A stretch of DNA of 64,000 nucleotides. It comes from an uncultured Clostridia bacterium. Its GTDB lineage: Bacteria > Bacillota > Clostridia > Christensenellales > CAG-917. The DNA lies in contig CALVKR010000001.1 in NCBI GenBank assembly GCA_944332995.1, positions 62,001 to 126,000 on the forward strand. Reading direction: 5' to 3'. The translations under genes were made by a program, and so were the position numbers. The notes below the pieces were generated by a model. That model worked only from the letters and a program-made list of their open reading frames with translations. It did no database searches and was not told the DNA's origin. Shown piece by piece: positions 17,693-27,025 of the stretch; positions within the stretch are counted from its first letter, which is position 1, and every line of letters starts with the position of its first letter.

Positions 17693-18604
17693 CTATTTGG
17701 CGTTCCATTTTACGTCACCCTTAATATCGACAACGCCCCACTTGCCGTCCTTTTTAACTCTTGCCACTCCGCCCTCAAAAGGTGTGGCGGCGTCAAAATC
17801 GAAACCGATGACGAGATTGTTTTTCTTGTCGATATAACCGCATTTTCCGTCTTTGACGACAACTGCATATCCTTCCGAAAAACTCAAAGCGGATTCGTAT
17901 TCAAACGGAATAACAACGTTGTTTTTATCGTCGATAAATCCGCACTTTTCGTCGAGTTCTACGCAGGCAAGACCCTCTTTGAAAGAGAATACTTCATCAT
18001 AGCGAGGCTCTATGACGTTTTTTTCGCCGTCATAAAATCCCCACTTTGAGCCTCTTTGCACCTTTCTCCACTCGGACGGCGGATACGGCACCGAAGATAT
18101 CGCCTTGGCTTCGGCATGGTCGTATTTCGGTCTGCCCTCGCCCTGTCTTAACTTTCCGCTGAGAGTGAAAAATTTTCTGTTGGGCAAAACTTCGGCAGGC
18201 TCTTTAGAGTGCTTTTGCTCACTCTTTTTCTCCTGTCCGACAGAGGATTTTGCATTTTGTTTTTGTTTGCCCTGTTCTTTGGAGGACTGCTGCGATTCCT
18301 TCGACGGCTTTTGAGGCGCAGGAAGCGAAGCGAAACAAAATCCTTTGGCTTTAAGCGCCTTCGATATTTCGATAAGGTGCTTTTTGCCGAAATTCTGAAT
18401 TCTATACATATCCTTTTCCGTCTTGACGACAAGATCGGAACACGTTTTAAAATTGTTCTTTTTGAGTAAAGCGCAAGTAACCTCGCTCAAAGACAAATCG
18501 TCTATTGAAACAGATTTGGCTTTTTGCTCCATCTGAGCGTCAAACAAGTTTTGAGGTTTTTGAGGTTTACTCTCTTTTTTATAGTAAAATTTACGTTTAG
18601 CCAT
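17693..18604 (-). CDS. Alpha-CTD-like HhH domain plus WG-repeat protein
   Basis: A 303-residue protein. The start was set at MAKRK (18602-18604), with AAAGGAG upstream; the longer frame has no signal. An N-terminal part (about 35-95) resembles the helix-hairpin-helix C-terminal domain of RNA polymerase alpha (IDDLSLSE ... FKTCSDLV ... IQNFGKKHL). A low-complexity K/Q/S linker follows. The C-terminal 125 residues carry three WG-type repeats (KWGFYDG, KCGFIDD, KCGYIDK, KWGVVDI). The alpha-CTD similarity suggests DNA or polymerase contact; WG repeats are a protein-interaction fold. Function unknown. Monocistronic. Confidence 0.7.
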   Translation of the reverse strand: MAKRKFYYKKESKPQKPQNLFDAQMEQKAKSVSIDDLSLSEVTCALLKKNNFKTCSDLVVKTEKDMYRIQNFGKKHLIEISKALKAKGFCFASLPAPQKPSKESQQSSKEQGKQKQNAKSSVGQEKKSEQKHSKEPAEVLPNRKFFTLSGKLRQGEGRPKYDHAEAKAISSVPYPPSEWRKVQRGSKWGFYDGEKNVIEPRYDEVFSFKEGLACVELDEKCGFIDDKNNVVIPFEYESALSFSEGYAVVVKDGKCGYIDKKNNLVIGFDFDAATPFEGGVARVKKDGKWGVVDIKGDVKWNAK

Positions 18605-18732
18605 ATTAACTCCTTTTGATATTATATCAAATAGCAACTAAAAAGGCAATAAAAGAATTTTATATATTTCAAAATACGTCACGGCAAAGATTCAATATAC
18701 CCACGATACGGGCTACTTATTTTGATAGTTTA

Positions 18733-18761
18733 TTGACTTATTTATAAATTTAATCTATTAT
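18733..18761 (+). promoter_or_regulatory. Promoter of the SH3-type surface protein gene
   Basis: TTGACT (18733-18738) and TATTAT (18756-18761) with a 17-base spacer, 19 bases before the start; AAAAAGGTG serves as ribosome-binding site. Confidence 0.65.
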
Positions 18762-18780
18762 TATATAAAAAGGTGAATAT

Positions 18781-21150
18781 ATGAATTTGACCAAGAAATC
18801 GGGTATTGTTATATTTGTTTTTATGCTTTTGACGGCAGCAATCGCACTGCTTTCTTTTTCGACTGCCACGGTTGCATATGCCGCCGAAACCGACAACTAT
18901 GAAATAATATATCCGACAAGCGACTACATACAGCTGACAGCTCCCACCGCATATTTTTATGACGGAACGCATTATGTATACGATTCGTCCAAAATCGTTG
19001 CCTTGGGCGACACAACTGCTTTTTACCCGGTAGAGTGCGACGTAAAACAGTTTGTTAAGTCAGGCGATTATTTTATCATAAACACAGGCTCGTCATTTAA
19101 AAAACTTTCCCTTACCACAGGCGCATTGGAGGACGTTGTCCTCGATGCGGTGACGACGGAATATATTTTATATACCTACGGCGAATTTTCCCGACTTTTA
19201 GCAATAAACAACGTAACAGGCGAAGTTGTAGCTTTCGACGATTCTCTCCTGCCTGTCAAATCGCAGACTGTTTCCTACCTCGCAAACAGCTATACCTACT
19301 GTCGGCAAAACTATATCTATTCCGTTTCGATAAATTTTACCGTTGAAACAGGCTTAAAATTTTACGTTTATAAAACGGATATTTCCGACTTTTCCTGCCA
19401 ATCGCTATTTGAAATTAGCGCACACGGCAGGGTTTTTGTTGGCAATAAAATAGCCGTACTTCAAGGCGACGAGCTGTTCTTCTACGACGAAAGCGGCACG
19501 GAATACGGCTCTTTGAAAATCACCTCTGCCTTTGACGCCTTTGCCGACGAAAACGGTTTTTATCTTTTTAACTATGACGAAAACAAAATCGACGTATACG
19601 CCACGCAATCGGAAATAGAACACAAAAAGACGATAAGTCAAACGTGTATGTCAAATCAGCCAAACGACGCTATAGAAGTTGACGGCACTCTGTATTTTAC
19701 CGATTCAAACGGTTTAAATATAATAAAGGACGGCAAGGCGGAAATTGTGGAAGCGTCAAACGCTACGTCGGTATGCTATGTTCAGGGTCAGGTATGTTAC
19801 GCCGCAGGAAACCTCGTATATTTTGGCAACGAAAGTTATAATCTCGACTCCCCCGTGCTGTCCGTTGACGCCGACGACGATACAATATATGCGTTGACAC
19901 AAAACGGCATCTACACTATAAAGGACGAAAAGCTGAATCTTTTCACGGCTCTGTCTAACGGCAGAAAGATAGTCGCAAACAGCGAAGGTAGCCTTGTTTA
20001 CGTATTGACCGACACGGAGATTAAAGCGTTCACCAAGGAAAAAACCCCGGTTGCCTTTCCTTTTAACGGAAACTGCTCGCTCATTTCCGATTTTGACGTC
20101 GACTATGTGGGCAACCTTGTCACGGTTACCTATGACGGAGTTTTAAGTAAATATGTCAGAAAGGTATCGTCATTTGAAAAAGAGGGCGAAATAACGCTTA
20201 ATCTCGAACACTATCAAACGGGAAACGTTTCGTCCGTCTTTATCACCGAAGACGGCAGACTGATTTTTACTTCCGACAAATCGTTTGCAGGTAAATGCTC
20301 GCATTTTGAATTTACCACAAAGGAAACGTTTGAAACCGTTCCCGCTCCTACACCGCAATGTGCCGATACGACGAAAACAAATAAAACCACCCTGTTTTAT
20401 TTGAATCCCAACAACTTTGAATACGTAGAGGAATTGCCGCAGGATACTCGAGTGATAAAACTTGCCACTTTGGACGATACCTTCTCATACGTATTAAAAG
20501 GCGGCACGTTCGGATATATAAAAACCGAAGACCTTGCGTTAATTCCCGACTATGATGGCGGTTTAGGGCTAAAAGTGTTACATTCAAAGGCTACGTTATA
20601 CAACTACCCGGATACTTCCGCCGACAGCATAGAAGTGCCTAAAAACACAAAACTTACCGTTTGCGGAGAAAGCTACTTTAATTTGATAACTTATTATAAG
20701 GTGGAATATGATTCTAAAAAATATTTCGTGAAGGTATCGGAAGTGGCGCTCGACGCTCCTACCGCACTCACCAACGAACCTACCGAATACGGCAGAGCAA
20801 AAGCGGATAAGATAGGACAAAAAGTCAATCTTTACGCCCTGCCCGATTCCGATTCTTCGGTGATAGACAAACTCATCGACGGAAAGGAACTGACGGTTTT
20901 TTCAAAACAGGTTAACGGCTTTTACAAGGTGCAGATAGGAACTCAAATAGGCTATATCAAGGCGTCACAGGTGAAATTCGGCGGATTGACCAATGCCCAG
21001 ATAATTGCCATAGTCTGCGTTTCCGTCGCACTCGTTGTCGGCATAGTGATATTTATCGTGACAACCAGGCTTAAAAAGAAAAAAGACGGCGACGATAACA
21101 AAAAAAGCTCGGGAAAACTTAAAAAGACAAAAAATTTCACCGAGGACTGA
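18781..21150 (+). CDS. Secreted membrane-anchored protein with propeller-like repeats and C-terminal SH3-type domains
   Basis: A 789-residue exported protein. An N-terminal signal peptide (about 1-36, ending AYAAE) is followed by about 500 residues rich in short beta-strand repeats of the type DGTLYFTD and DDTIYAL, which suggest a beta-propeller. Two SH3-like segments lie near 600-740 (KVLHSKATLYNYPD; GQKVNLYALPDSDSSV). A membrane helix at about 745-768 and a lysine-rich cytoplasmic tail complete it. SH3-type domains often bind cell-wall peptides. No enzyme motif is seen. It is a single gene. Confidence 0.65.
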   Translation: MNLTKKSGIVIFVFMLLTAAIALLSFSTATVAYAAETDNYEIIYPTSDYIQLTAPTAYFYDGTHYVYDSSKIVALGDTTAFYPVECDVKQFVKSGDYFIINTGSSFKKLSLTTGALEDVVLDAVTTEYILYTYGEFSRLLAINNVTGEVVAFDDSLLPVKSQTVSYLANSYTYCRQNYIYSVSINFTVETGLKFYVYKTDISDFSCQSLFEISAHGRVFVGNKIAVLQGDELFFYDESGTEYGSLKITSAFDAFADENGFYLFNYDENKIDVYATQSEIEHKKTISQTCMSNQPNDAIEVDGTLYFTDSNGLNIIKDGKAEIVEASNATSVCYVQGQVCYAAGNLVYFGNESYNLDSPVLSVDADDDTIYALTQNGIYTIKDEKLNLFTALSNGRKIVANSEGSLVYVLTDTEIKAFTKEKTPVAFPFNGNCSLISDFDVDYVGNLVTVTYDGVLSKYVRKVSSFEKEGEITLNLEHYQTGNVSSVFITEDGRLIFTSDKSFAGKCSHFEFTTKETFETVPAPTPQCADTTKTNKTTLFYLNPNNFEYVEELPQDTRVIKLATLDDTFSYVLKGGTFGYIKTEDLALIPDYDGGLGLKVLHSKATLYNYPDTSADSIEVPKNTKLTVCGESYFNLITYYKVEYDSKKYFVKVSEVALDAPTALTNEPTEYGRAKADKIGQKVNLYALPDSDSSVIDKLIDGKELTVFSKQVNGFYKVQIGTQIGYIKASQVKFGGLTNAQIIAIVCVSVALVVGIVIFIVTTRLKKKKDGDDNKKSSGKLKKTKNFTED

Positions 21151-21496
21151 TTTTAAACTTTTCTTATTTTATGTTTAAATTTACGGCGCATTAAATTTAA
21201 AACTCTTTGAATTTAGTATCTATCAAATTTGCCGTGCGTCGTATAAAAGCTCGCTGAGTTTAAACCCGTATATTTGCGCCGTAGTTATACATATAATATT
21301 TTCTAAGAGAATTTACAATCAAAAACCTATACGCATTAATTTATATAATATACCGTTAAATCAAAAGCCAAAAAAAGTCGCCATAAGGCGACTTTTTTAG
21401 TTTATTATTTCAAATATATGCTTAAAATTAAAATATAACAAATTGAAAACTCTATCAAACCGATAATTGACGAAATCAAACCGATAATTGACGAAA
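21151..21496. terminator. Spacer with bidirectional terminator (21371-21398)
   Basis: A perfect stem AAAAAAGTCGCC / GGCGACTTTTTT with loop ATAA separates two convergent genes and can end transcription from both sides. A short direct repeat (AAATCAAACCGATAATTGACG) follows near 21450-21500. Nothing else is seen. Confidence 0.9.
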
Positions 21497-22636
21497 TCAC
21501 GATAAAGAATATTCTTTGAGTAATTTGTCAAGTTTTTCCTTCTTCAACCGCCTGTTTGTTTCTTTCGTCTTTTTTATTTTGTTGGCATTAACTGCCGCCC
21601 AGATAATACCGACAATCAGCAAATAACCACCGGGGACGGCAAAAAGATAAAACATTTCAAAAAATACGCTCAATAAGGCTGCGCCTATCAAAAACAGGAT
21701 AAGCGGAACAAAGAGAAGCGGTCCGAAAACTTTTGCCGTTTGTTTTTTGATATTTTTTGAAACGTCATCTTTTGGCGAATAATCGAGATGCGGGACGTTG
21801 TCGAACGAGCAACCCCTTATACAATAATTTTGTTCCCCTACGGAATATGGCAAAACGTAGTCGAGCTTTGAAACGTTATATATTTTTTTAACGGTGTGAG
21901 TTGCCGTATATCTGAAATTTGCTACATGGTCGCCCGGCAAAGAATTCTGACATTGACTTGCGGCGATATCCTCGCCTGCCGATATGGCACTGCTTAGCAT
22001 ATCTTCCGTGGCGCTAAACGGCGTAACTGCGTAGGTTAAACTGTTCAGCGGAACACAAGAGTTGTAGCTGTAAATATCTTTAAAATGCTTTTCCTCTGTC
22101 GATACGTCGTATATTCCATCATTGTCGTCTATTTTGCAAAAAGTTGAAATATCTCCGCCAAAATATGTAGAACTTATCGGATGCCAATCGGTCACCACTC
22201 TCGTGCGAGCAACCTGTCTGTAATTGGGCTTACCGTTGACGTAATAAGTTTCCGTTTCGTAATAGGTTTCCGTCCTGTCATAACCTATATCGGCAGAATA
22301 TGACAGCGCATAATCAGCCTCGATGACGCCAAACGTCGACACTTCCTCGTATGCAGGAGCAAAATTGGCGTTGACGGTATTAACGGAAGTGAATTCGTCG
22401 GTATACAGTTTTACAAAAGAGGACTTAATAAAGTCCATTATCTCTCCGTTTTTCGGCAAGGCCAAAAAAATCTGCCTCTCGTCTGTAACGATTTTAGTTA
22501 CTATATTATTCTTTTTAGAATTATCCCTCTCGACGTTAAAAACCGAACCGCAATGATGACACTTGCAAGTATAAGATGTCATCAACAATAAATCGTTTGA
22601 CCCGCAATTCGGGCAGTTAAATTGGGAATTGTTCAT
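21497..22636 (-). CDS. Zinc-ribbon protein with C-terminal membrane segments, unknown function
   Basis: A 379-residue protein. An N-terminal zinc ribbon is clear (C8, C11, C26, C29). A long middle region (about 45-300) is rich in Tyr, Ser and Thr with no recognised fold. Two membrane helices at about 312-360 precede a charged lysine-rich tail. The layout resembles zinc-ribbon membrane proteins common in Clostridia. The PH-like gene 22731-23258 lies 94 bases upstream on the same strand and may be co-transcribed. Function unknown. Confidence 0.6.
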   Translation of the reverse strand: MNNSQFNCPNCGSNDLLLMTSYTCKCHHCGSVFNVERDNSKKNNIVTKIVTDERQIFLALPKNGEIMDFIKSSFVKLYTDEFTSVNTVNANFAPAYEEVSTFGVIEADYALSYSADIGYDRTETYYETETYYVNGKPNYRQVARTRVVTDWHPISSTYFGGDISTFCKIDDNDGIYDVSTEEKHFKDIYSYNSCVPLNSLTYAVTPFSATEDMLSSAISAGEDIAASQCQNSLPGDHVANFRYTATHTVKKIYNVSKLDYVLPYSVGEQNYCIRGCSFDNVPHLDYSPKDDVSKNIKKQTAKVFGPLLFVPLILFLIGAALLSVFFEMFYLFAVPGGYLLIVGIIWAAVNANKIKKTKETNRRLKKEKLDKLLKEYSLS

Positions 22637-22730
22637 ATTTTCCTCGGATAGTTTTATATCTATAATTAAAAATAAAAATGCAATAGCATTTTTATTTTTT
22701 TTAGGCTAATTTGTTTTGAATACAAAATAA

Positions 22731-23258
22731 TCACAAACCTAACTTTTCAATTAAATTGTTATATAGCTTCTCCGTTTTCTCTACGGTATCGAGGTTTAAA
22801 ACGATATATGCGCCGTCGCAGTTTATCGTTATATATCTCGGGACGCTGTTATATACAAACAATTTATATCTTCCGTAAGACGAGTTGGAATACGTTCCTT
22901 CCGAAACTCTGTATAAATCCGTCCCCATAATTTTTGAACCTTTGTCATAATTGCTTGACAATTCCACCGTTTTAATGTTTTTAAGCAAAACAGAATAAGT
23001 GGTCATGGACGACTTTATGACAAGACTTTCACCTTCATAGTAAACGTCGATATTACCGGCTAAAAACAAGACCAAAACGACGGTTATCAAAATCAAAAGT
23101 AACACAACCCAAAGGACAAACTTTTCCGTTTGTACAGCGGAAACCCTTTTAGAAGTAGAACATTCCATTCCGTCTGATACAGCTTCTATATCGGCAGATA
23201 TCTCCCTGCCTCTCCTCTTTTTAGGAGTTTGATTTTCTTGACCGTCTATCTCTTTCAT
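22731..23258 (-). CDS. Single-pass membrane protein with bacterial PH-like domain
   Basis: A 175-residue protein. A charged N-terminus is followed by one membrane helix at about 50-68. The C-terminal 105 residues have the strand pattern and motif spacing of bacterial PH (bPH) domains: a GESLVIKS strand, YSVLLKNIKTVEL, SYGRYKLFVYN and a final VEKTEKLYNNLIEKL helix. Such domains occur in membrane-associated proteins of unknown role. The family call is by pattern, not by search. Confidence 0.55.
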   Translation of the reverse strand: MKEIDGQENQTPKKRRGREISADIEAVSDGMECSTSKRVSAVQTEKFVLWVVLLLILITVVLVLFLAGNIDVYYEGESLVIKSSMTTYSVLLKNIKTVELSSNYDKGSKIMGTDLYRVSEGTYSNSSYGRYKLFVYNSVPRYITINCDGAYIVLNLDTVEKTEKLYNNLIEKLGL

Positions 23259-23568
23259 AATTACCTCGAAATGATTTTAACACAACCGATATCAAAAAAT
23301 CAATATCTTTTCAATTTTAATGCAATTATTTATGTTATTTAGCAAACAGCCTCATTTATCCGCAAATGATATAAATAAATGTATGCGCTTTAAATTATAA
23401 TAAGCAATTAAGGTCTGTTGCTTTTTACTTTTTTTTTGAAACCGAATTCATTTAAAAAAATCTTTTATTGAATCTTAATAAAAACACAATGCCATGCAAA
23501 GCTAAGGATTTCAAAGGGCAAAAACGCAAAATAAAAGGGCGATTTCTCGCCCTTTTATTTCAGATTGA
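23259..23568. terminator. Spacer with intrinsic terminator (23530-23559)
   Basis: A near-perfect stem AATAAAAGGGCGA / TCGCCCTTTTATT with loop TTTC sits just downstream of the coiled-coil gene on the minus strand. The rest (23259-23529) is AT-rich and should hold the promoter of the PH-like gene; none stands out. Confidence 0.85.
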
Positions 23569-25491
23569 TTAGTTGTTGGTATTGGAGTTTGCGCCTCGGA
23601 AAACGAGTTTCGGGACGGAGTATACAAGCTGTATAACTCTGCCCTTTCCCGCCTTGATGGATTTGATTGAATCAAGTTCAAATTCATTAGCGGTTACTAC
23701 GAGTTTTATGTCGTTGAGCGTGGCTTTACCTTTGACGAACAATTCGTTTACGTCCTGTTCAATAAGTCCCTTTTTCTTGAGCGATGCGATATCCACCGTT
23801 CCGCCCGTGGGGAATGCTTTTACGATTTGCGACATTGTAAGCGTTGCGTTTTTGATTTTAGAAGGTCTTTTGATTTCTCTAAGCGTCATAGAAAAATCTT
23901 TCTTTTCCTCTTTATCCTGCACCGCTTTTAAATTCTTTTCAGCGTTCTCCTTGGCTTTTTGCAATTCCTTAATCAGCTTTTCGTCTTCGCTATTTTTTTT
24001 TTGCTCAGCACTGTCTGCCGATTTTTTTGCGGAATTAGCCTGCTTTTGAGATTTCTCGTTTAAAAGGTCGTTCTTTGCTTTTAACTCTGCGGTTGCGTCC
24101 TTTTTAGTTTTTTTTTCAGCAGGAATTACTTCTTTACTTTGTTTTTTTTTATCTTCTGCTTTAGGAGCTTCGGCAACGGGCTTATCTGCTTTTTTAGGAG
24201 CAATCTTTTTGTCCGTTACGCCGACTGCCGAGATTTTTTCCGCCTGTTTTCTTGCGTTTTCAAAGATAGCTTCACGAGCCTTTTCGTCTGCGATTCTCTC
24301 TCTTTCTATCTCAGCCTGACGCATTTTACGACGGCGCTGTTCTTCTTCTTTAACCTTATTGATTTCCGCAAGCCTTTCTCTATTGTCTTCTTCTTCTAAG
24401 CGAAGTTCAGCCATTCTTTCTGCGTGACGCTCCAAAGCCTTTTTGCGTTCCGCTTCGATAGCAGCCTTGGTCTTAGCGGCTCTTTCTTTTTCCTCGATAC
24501 GAGCTTGCTTTTCTTCTTCGGCTTTAATTCTTTGACGTTCTTTTTCGTCAGCCTTTATCCTTGCGTTAATTTCAGCTCTTTGACGTGCTCTCGTTTCTGC
24601 GATTTCCTTTTGCTCCGCTTGATACTCGAGATGACGCTGTCTGTCCGCTTCCCTTTGCTTCTTCAAAACGTCTGCGATTTGAGCTTGAATTTTCTTTTCC
24701 TGTTCTGCCTTTGCCTTAGCGTTAGAAGAAACTCTGAGCTGTCTTTCCTTTTCCGTTTCTTCCTTAAACTTTTGAAGCCTGCTGTTTAAAGCCTTATCTC
24801 TTTCGGCTTTTTTGCGTTGCTCCTCTTTTTCATTGGCAGCCTTTTCTTTTTCATGCTCGACGGCTTGATGATGTGCTTCAGCCATAAGAGCGTCCATAAG
24901 TTTTTCGTGGTCTTTTTGCACTTTAGCTTTTTCCATCTCTCTTTCTTTGTGCAACATGGCCTGTTCTTTTGCGTTTTCTATCTGGAATTTTTCAATATCG
25001 CGCCTTTTTTGTTGGAGATTTAAATAATACTGCTTTTCTCTTTCAGCATTTTCAATTCTCTGATTTTCAAGACTTGCAAGCATATTGGTAATGCTCGCTC
25101 TGGCTTCCATCTTTCTTTCATACTTTTGCTTAGCGCGCATTTCGGCAAGTTCTTGCATACGAGCCTTATATCTGATTTTGGCTTCTTCCTCAAGTTGACG
25201 GCGTTGCTCCTCTTGAGCCTGCTGCTCTTGACGGCGAATTTCCTCCTCTTGTCTGCGCTTTTCCTGCTCGGCAATATATTTAGCCCTTTCCTTTTCTCTC
25301 TCTATGCGCTTTTTCTCTTCAACTTCGGCGTCATGCGCTCTTTTAGCCTCAAACTTAAGTCTTTCGGCTTCTTCTCTTTGCCTGACGTTGCCGAACGAAT
25401 TAGCGATCGTCATTTGTTCTCTGTTCGAAGCCTTAGCCAAACAACGGTCATTAAGCACGATATTATCGTATGAACTCTTATTTTTGCCCAT
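23569..25491 (-). CDS. Long charged coiled-coil protein with C-terminal ribosomal-L15-like domain
   Basis: A 640-residue soluble protein. Residues about 30-420 are a continuous, extremely charged E/K/R/Q/A heptad region, predicted to be a single long helix or coiled coil. A lysine-rich linker follows. The last 95 residues differ: TGGTVDIASLKKKGLIEQDV ... KGKATL ... LVVTANEFELDSIKSIKAGKG resembles the C-terminal core of ribosomal protein L15 (uL15). That similarity is my reading by eye and needs a profile search. Nothing else recognisable. It may be a scaffold. Monocistronic, with a terminator immediately after. Confidence 0.6.
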   Translation of the reverse strand: MGKNKSSYDNIVLNDRCLAKASNREQMTIANSFGNVRQREEAERLKFEAKRAHDAEVEEKKRIEREKERAKYIAEQEKRRQEEEIRRQEQQAQEEQRRQLEEEAKIRYKARMQELAEMRAKQKYERKMEARASITNMLASLENQRIENAEREKQYYLNLQQKRRDIEKFQIENAKEQAMLHKEREMEKAKVQKDHEKLMDALMAEAHHQAVEHEKEKAANEKEEQRKKAERDKALNSRLQKFKEETEKERQLRVSSNAKAKAEQEKKIQAQIADVLKKQREADRQRHLEYQAEQKEIAETRARQRAEINARIKADEKERQRIKAEEEKQARIEEKERAAKTKAAIEAERKKALERHAERMAELRLEEEDNRERLAEINKVKEEEQRRRKMRQAEIERERIADEKAREAIFENARKQAEKISAVGVTDKKIAPKKADKPVAEAPKAEDKKKQSKEVIPAEKKTKKDATAELKAKNDLLNEKSQKQANSAKKSADSAEQKKNSEDEKLIKELQKAKENAEKNLKAVQDKEEKKDFSMTLREIKRPSKIKNATLTMSQIVKAFPTGGTVDIASLKKKGLIEQDVNELFVKGKATLNDIKLVVTANEFELDSIKSIKAGKGRVIQLVYSVPKLVFRGANSNTNN

Positions 25492-25916
25492 GTTTTCCTC
25501 CTAACACCACATCAACGTAGAAAATTTATAGCGATTTAGTAAAATGCTACTATATTTATTTATATAATAACAAATAAAACACAAAAATTCAATACCTAAT
25601 TTTAAAATTTTTTCAAATATTTCAAAAAACGACCCAATTGGAAATAATTAACAAATAAACGACTGTTTTTTGTCAAAATCCTCAATCTTATGTTTAATTT
25701 TTCAACCTAAAAACATATCGACATTTCAAAATGTAATTGCTCGCTCTCAACTGCCCACTCCCCCGTGAGTTTAAAATTGCACCAACCGATAATCAATCCG
25801 ATAATCAATTTAAAATCAAAACATTTTTTCAATCAGAAGTTTTGCCTTTCCGCCCGATAAAAAAACCGAACCTTCCGGTTCGGTTTTGGTGGATAAATAG
25901 TAACGTAAAACGAATA
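25492..25916. terminator. Gene-free spacer; terminator at 25862-25887
   Basis: A perfect hairpin AAAACCGAACC / GGTTCGGTTTT with loop TTCC lies between the coiled-coil gene and the end of the 346-residue gene. Its sequence context suits termination of the minus-strand restriction cassette. The remainder is AT-rich with no coding signal; the promoter of the coiled-coil gene should lie at 25500-25640. Confidence 0.85.
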
Positions 25917-26957
25917 TTAAAAGGGCAAGTCGTTTTCATTTTTTTGATTGTAATTTTCTTCTGGCAAATTTTTAGAATAACTTACTTTCAGTAGAAAAAG
26001 CAAAGCATAGATTCTATTATATAAATATTCAATAAAAACATTATCGTTTATCGGTTCTCGAACTTTTTTTGAACTACTAATATACTCATTATGCCGTATA
26101 TCGAAATATTCATTAACTATCTTTTGAATTTCTTCTACTTCAGTTTTTACAACAGAATACATTTTTGATGTTTCTTTAGCAATTAAATTTGCACATTTTT
26201 GTTCGATTTGTTTTCCTTTTGTGCATTCATTTTTAATCAAAGATAAAATATATTGCAAACTATCAGTAATATAGTTTAAGGCTGTATGTTTATCCAATTT
26301 TTCAGAACCTAAAATTTTTTCTTCAGACCAAATGATTTTTCTTTCAAGCATTTGGTAATTTAGTATTCGAGTATTCTCATTTGTTGATTTATATCCCTTT
26401 TTAGTCAATTTGCCATTAGCCAATTTGTATGGTATAGAAAACTTTGAAAAATACTTATTAACGTTTATAGTATACTCATAACGATTTTCGACAAACTCAT
26501 GATAAAACAGTTCAATAAACATTTTTAAATCGGACACACTAATGTATTCTTTGTCAAACTGTCCATCGTAATTGACCCCATACGCCTTTGTAAATTCCAT
26601 AGGCATATCTATATCTAAATAATATGTACCATTATCCCAGTTATCATATCTTATATAGTAATCCTTTAGAATTTTAAGATATGGCAATTCTCGTTCCGTC
26701 CATAATTTGAAACTATTCCAAAACTTTTTTAAAGGCTCAAGTTCCTTTATTTTTTTATTTTTTTCACGCTCAATTTCATCTTGCAACAATAAACATTTAC
26801 TGATAGCAGATAATTCTTCACTCCAAATATAATGATCATCATATGAAAGGATGATTTCTTGAATTTGCTCTAAATAGTACTTTAATTCAGCATAAGAAAG
26901 GGTATTATGGTTTTTAATCTTTTCGAGGTAAGCATTAAAACTTTTTTTATCTTGCAA
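25917..26957 (-). CDS. Unknown protein adjacent to the DpnII cassette
   Basis: A 346-residue soluble, mostly helical protein that I do not recognise. It is rich in Lys, Glu, Tyr and Ile. A central strand-rich segment (NGTYYLDIDMPMEF) interrupts the helices. The C-terminal helical part contains DIRHNEYI, reminiscent of but not matching the RxxxxH motif of HEPN RNases. It lies 68 bases downstream of the DpnA-like methyltransferase on the same strand, so it may be an accessory defence gene or simply a neighbour. Confidence 0.55.
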   Translation of the reverse strand: MQDKKSFNAYLEKIKNHNTLSYAELKYYLEQIQEIILSYDDHYIWSEELSAISKCLLLQDEIEREKNKKIKELEPLKKFWNSFKLWTERELPYLKILKDYYIRYDNWDNGTYYLDIDMPMEFTKAYGVNYDGQFDKEYISVSDLKMFIELFYHEFVENRYEYTINVNKYFSKFSIPYKLANGKLTKKGYKSTNENTRILNYQMLERKIIWSEEKILGSEKLDKHTALNYITDSLQYILSLIKNECTKGKQIEQKCANLIAKETSKMYSVVKTEVEEIQKIVNEYFDIRHNEYISSSKKVREPINDNVFIEYLYNRIYALLFLLKVSYSKNLPEENYNQKNENDLPF

Positions 26958-27025
26958 GGCTGATAATAAGTCTATAAGCCTTGCAAGTTCGGTATTGAGT
27001 ATGTTCTCTATATATATTCCTACTT

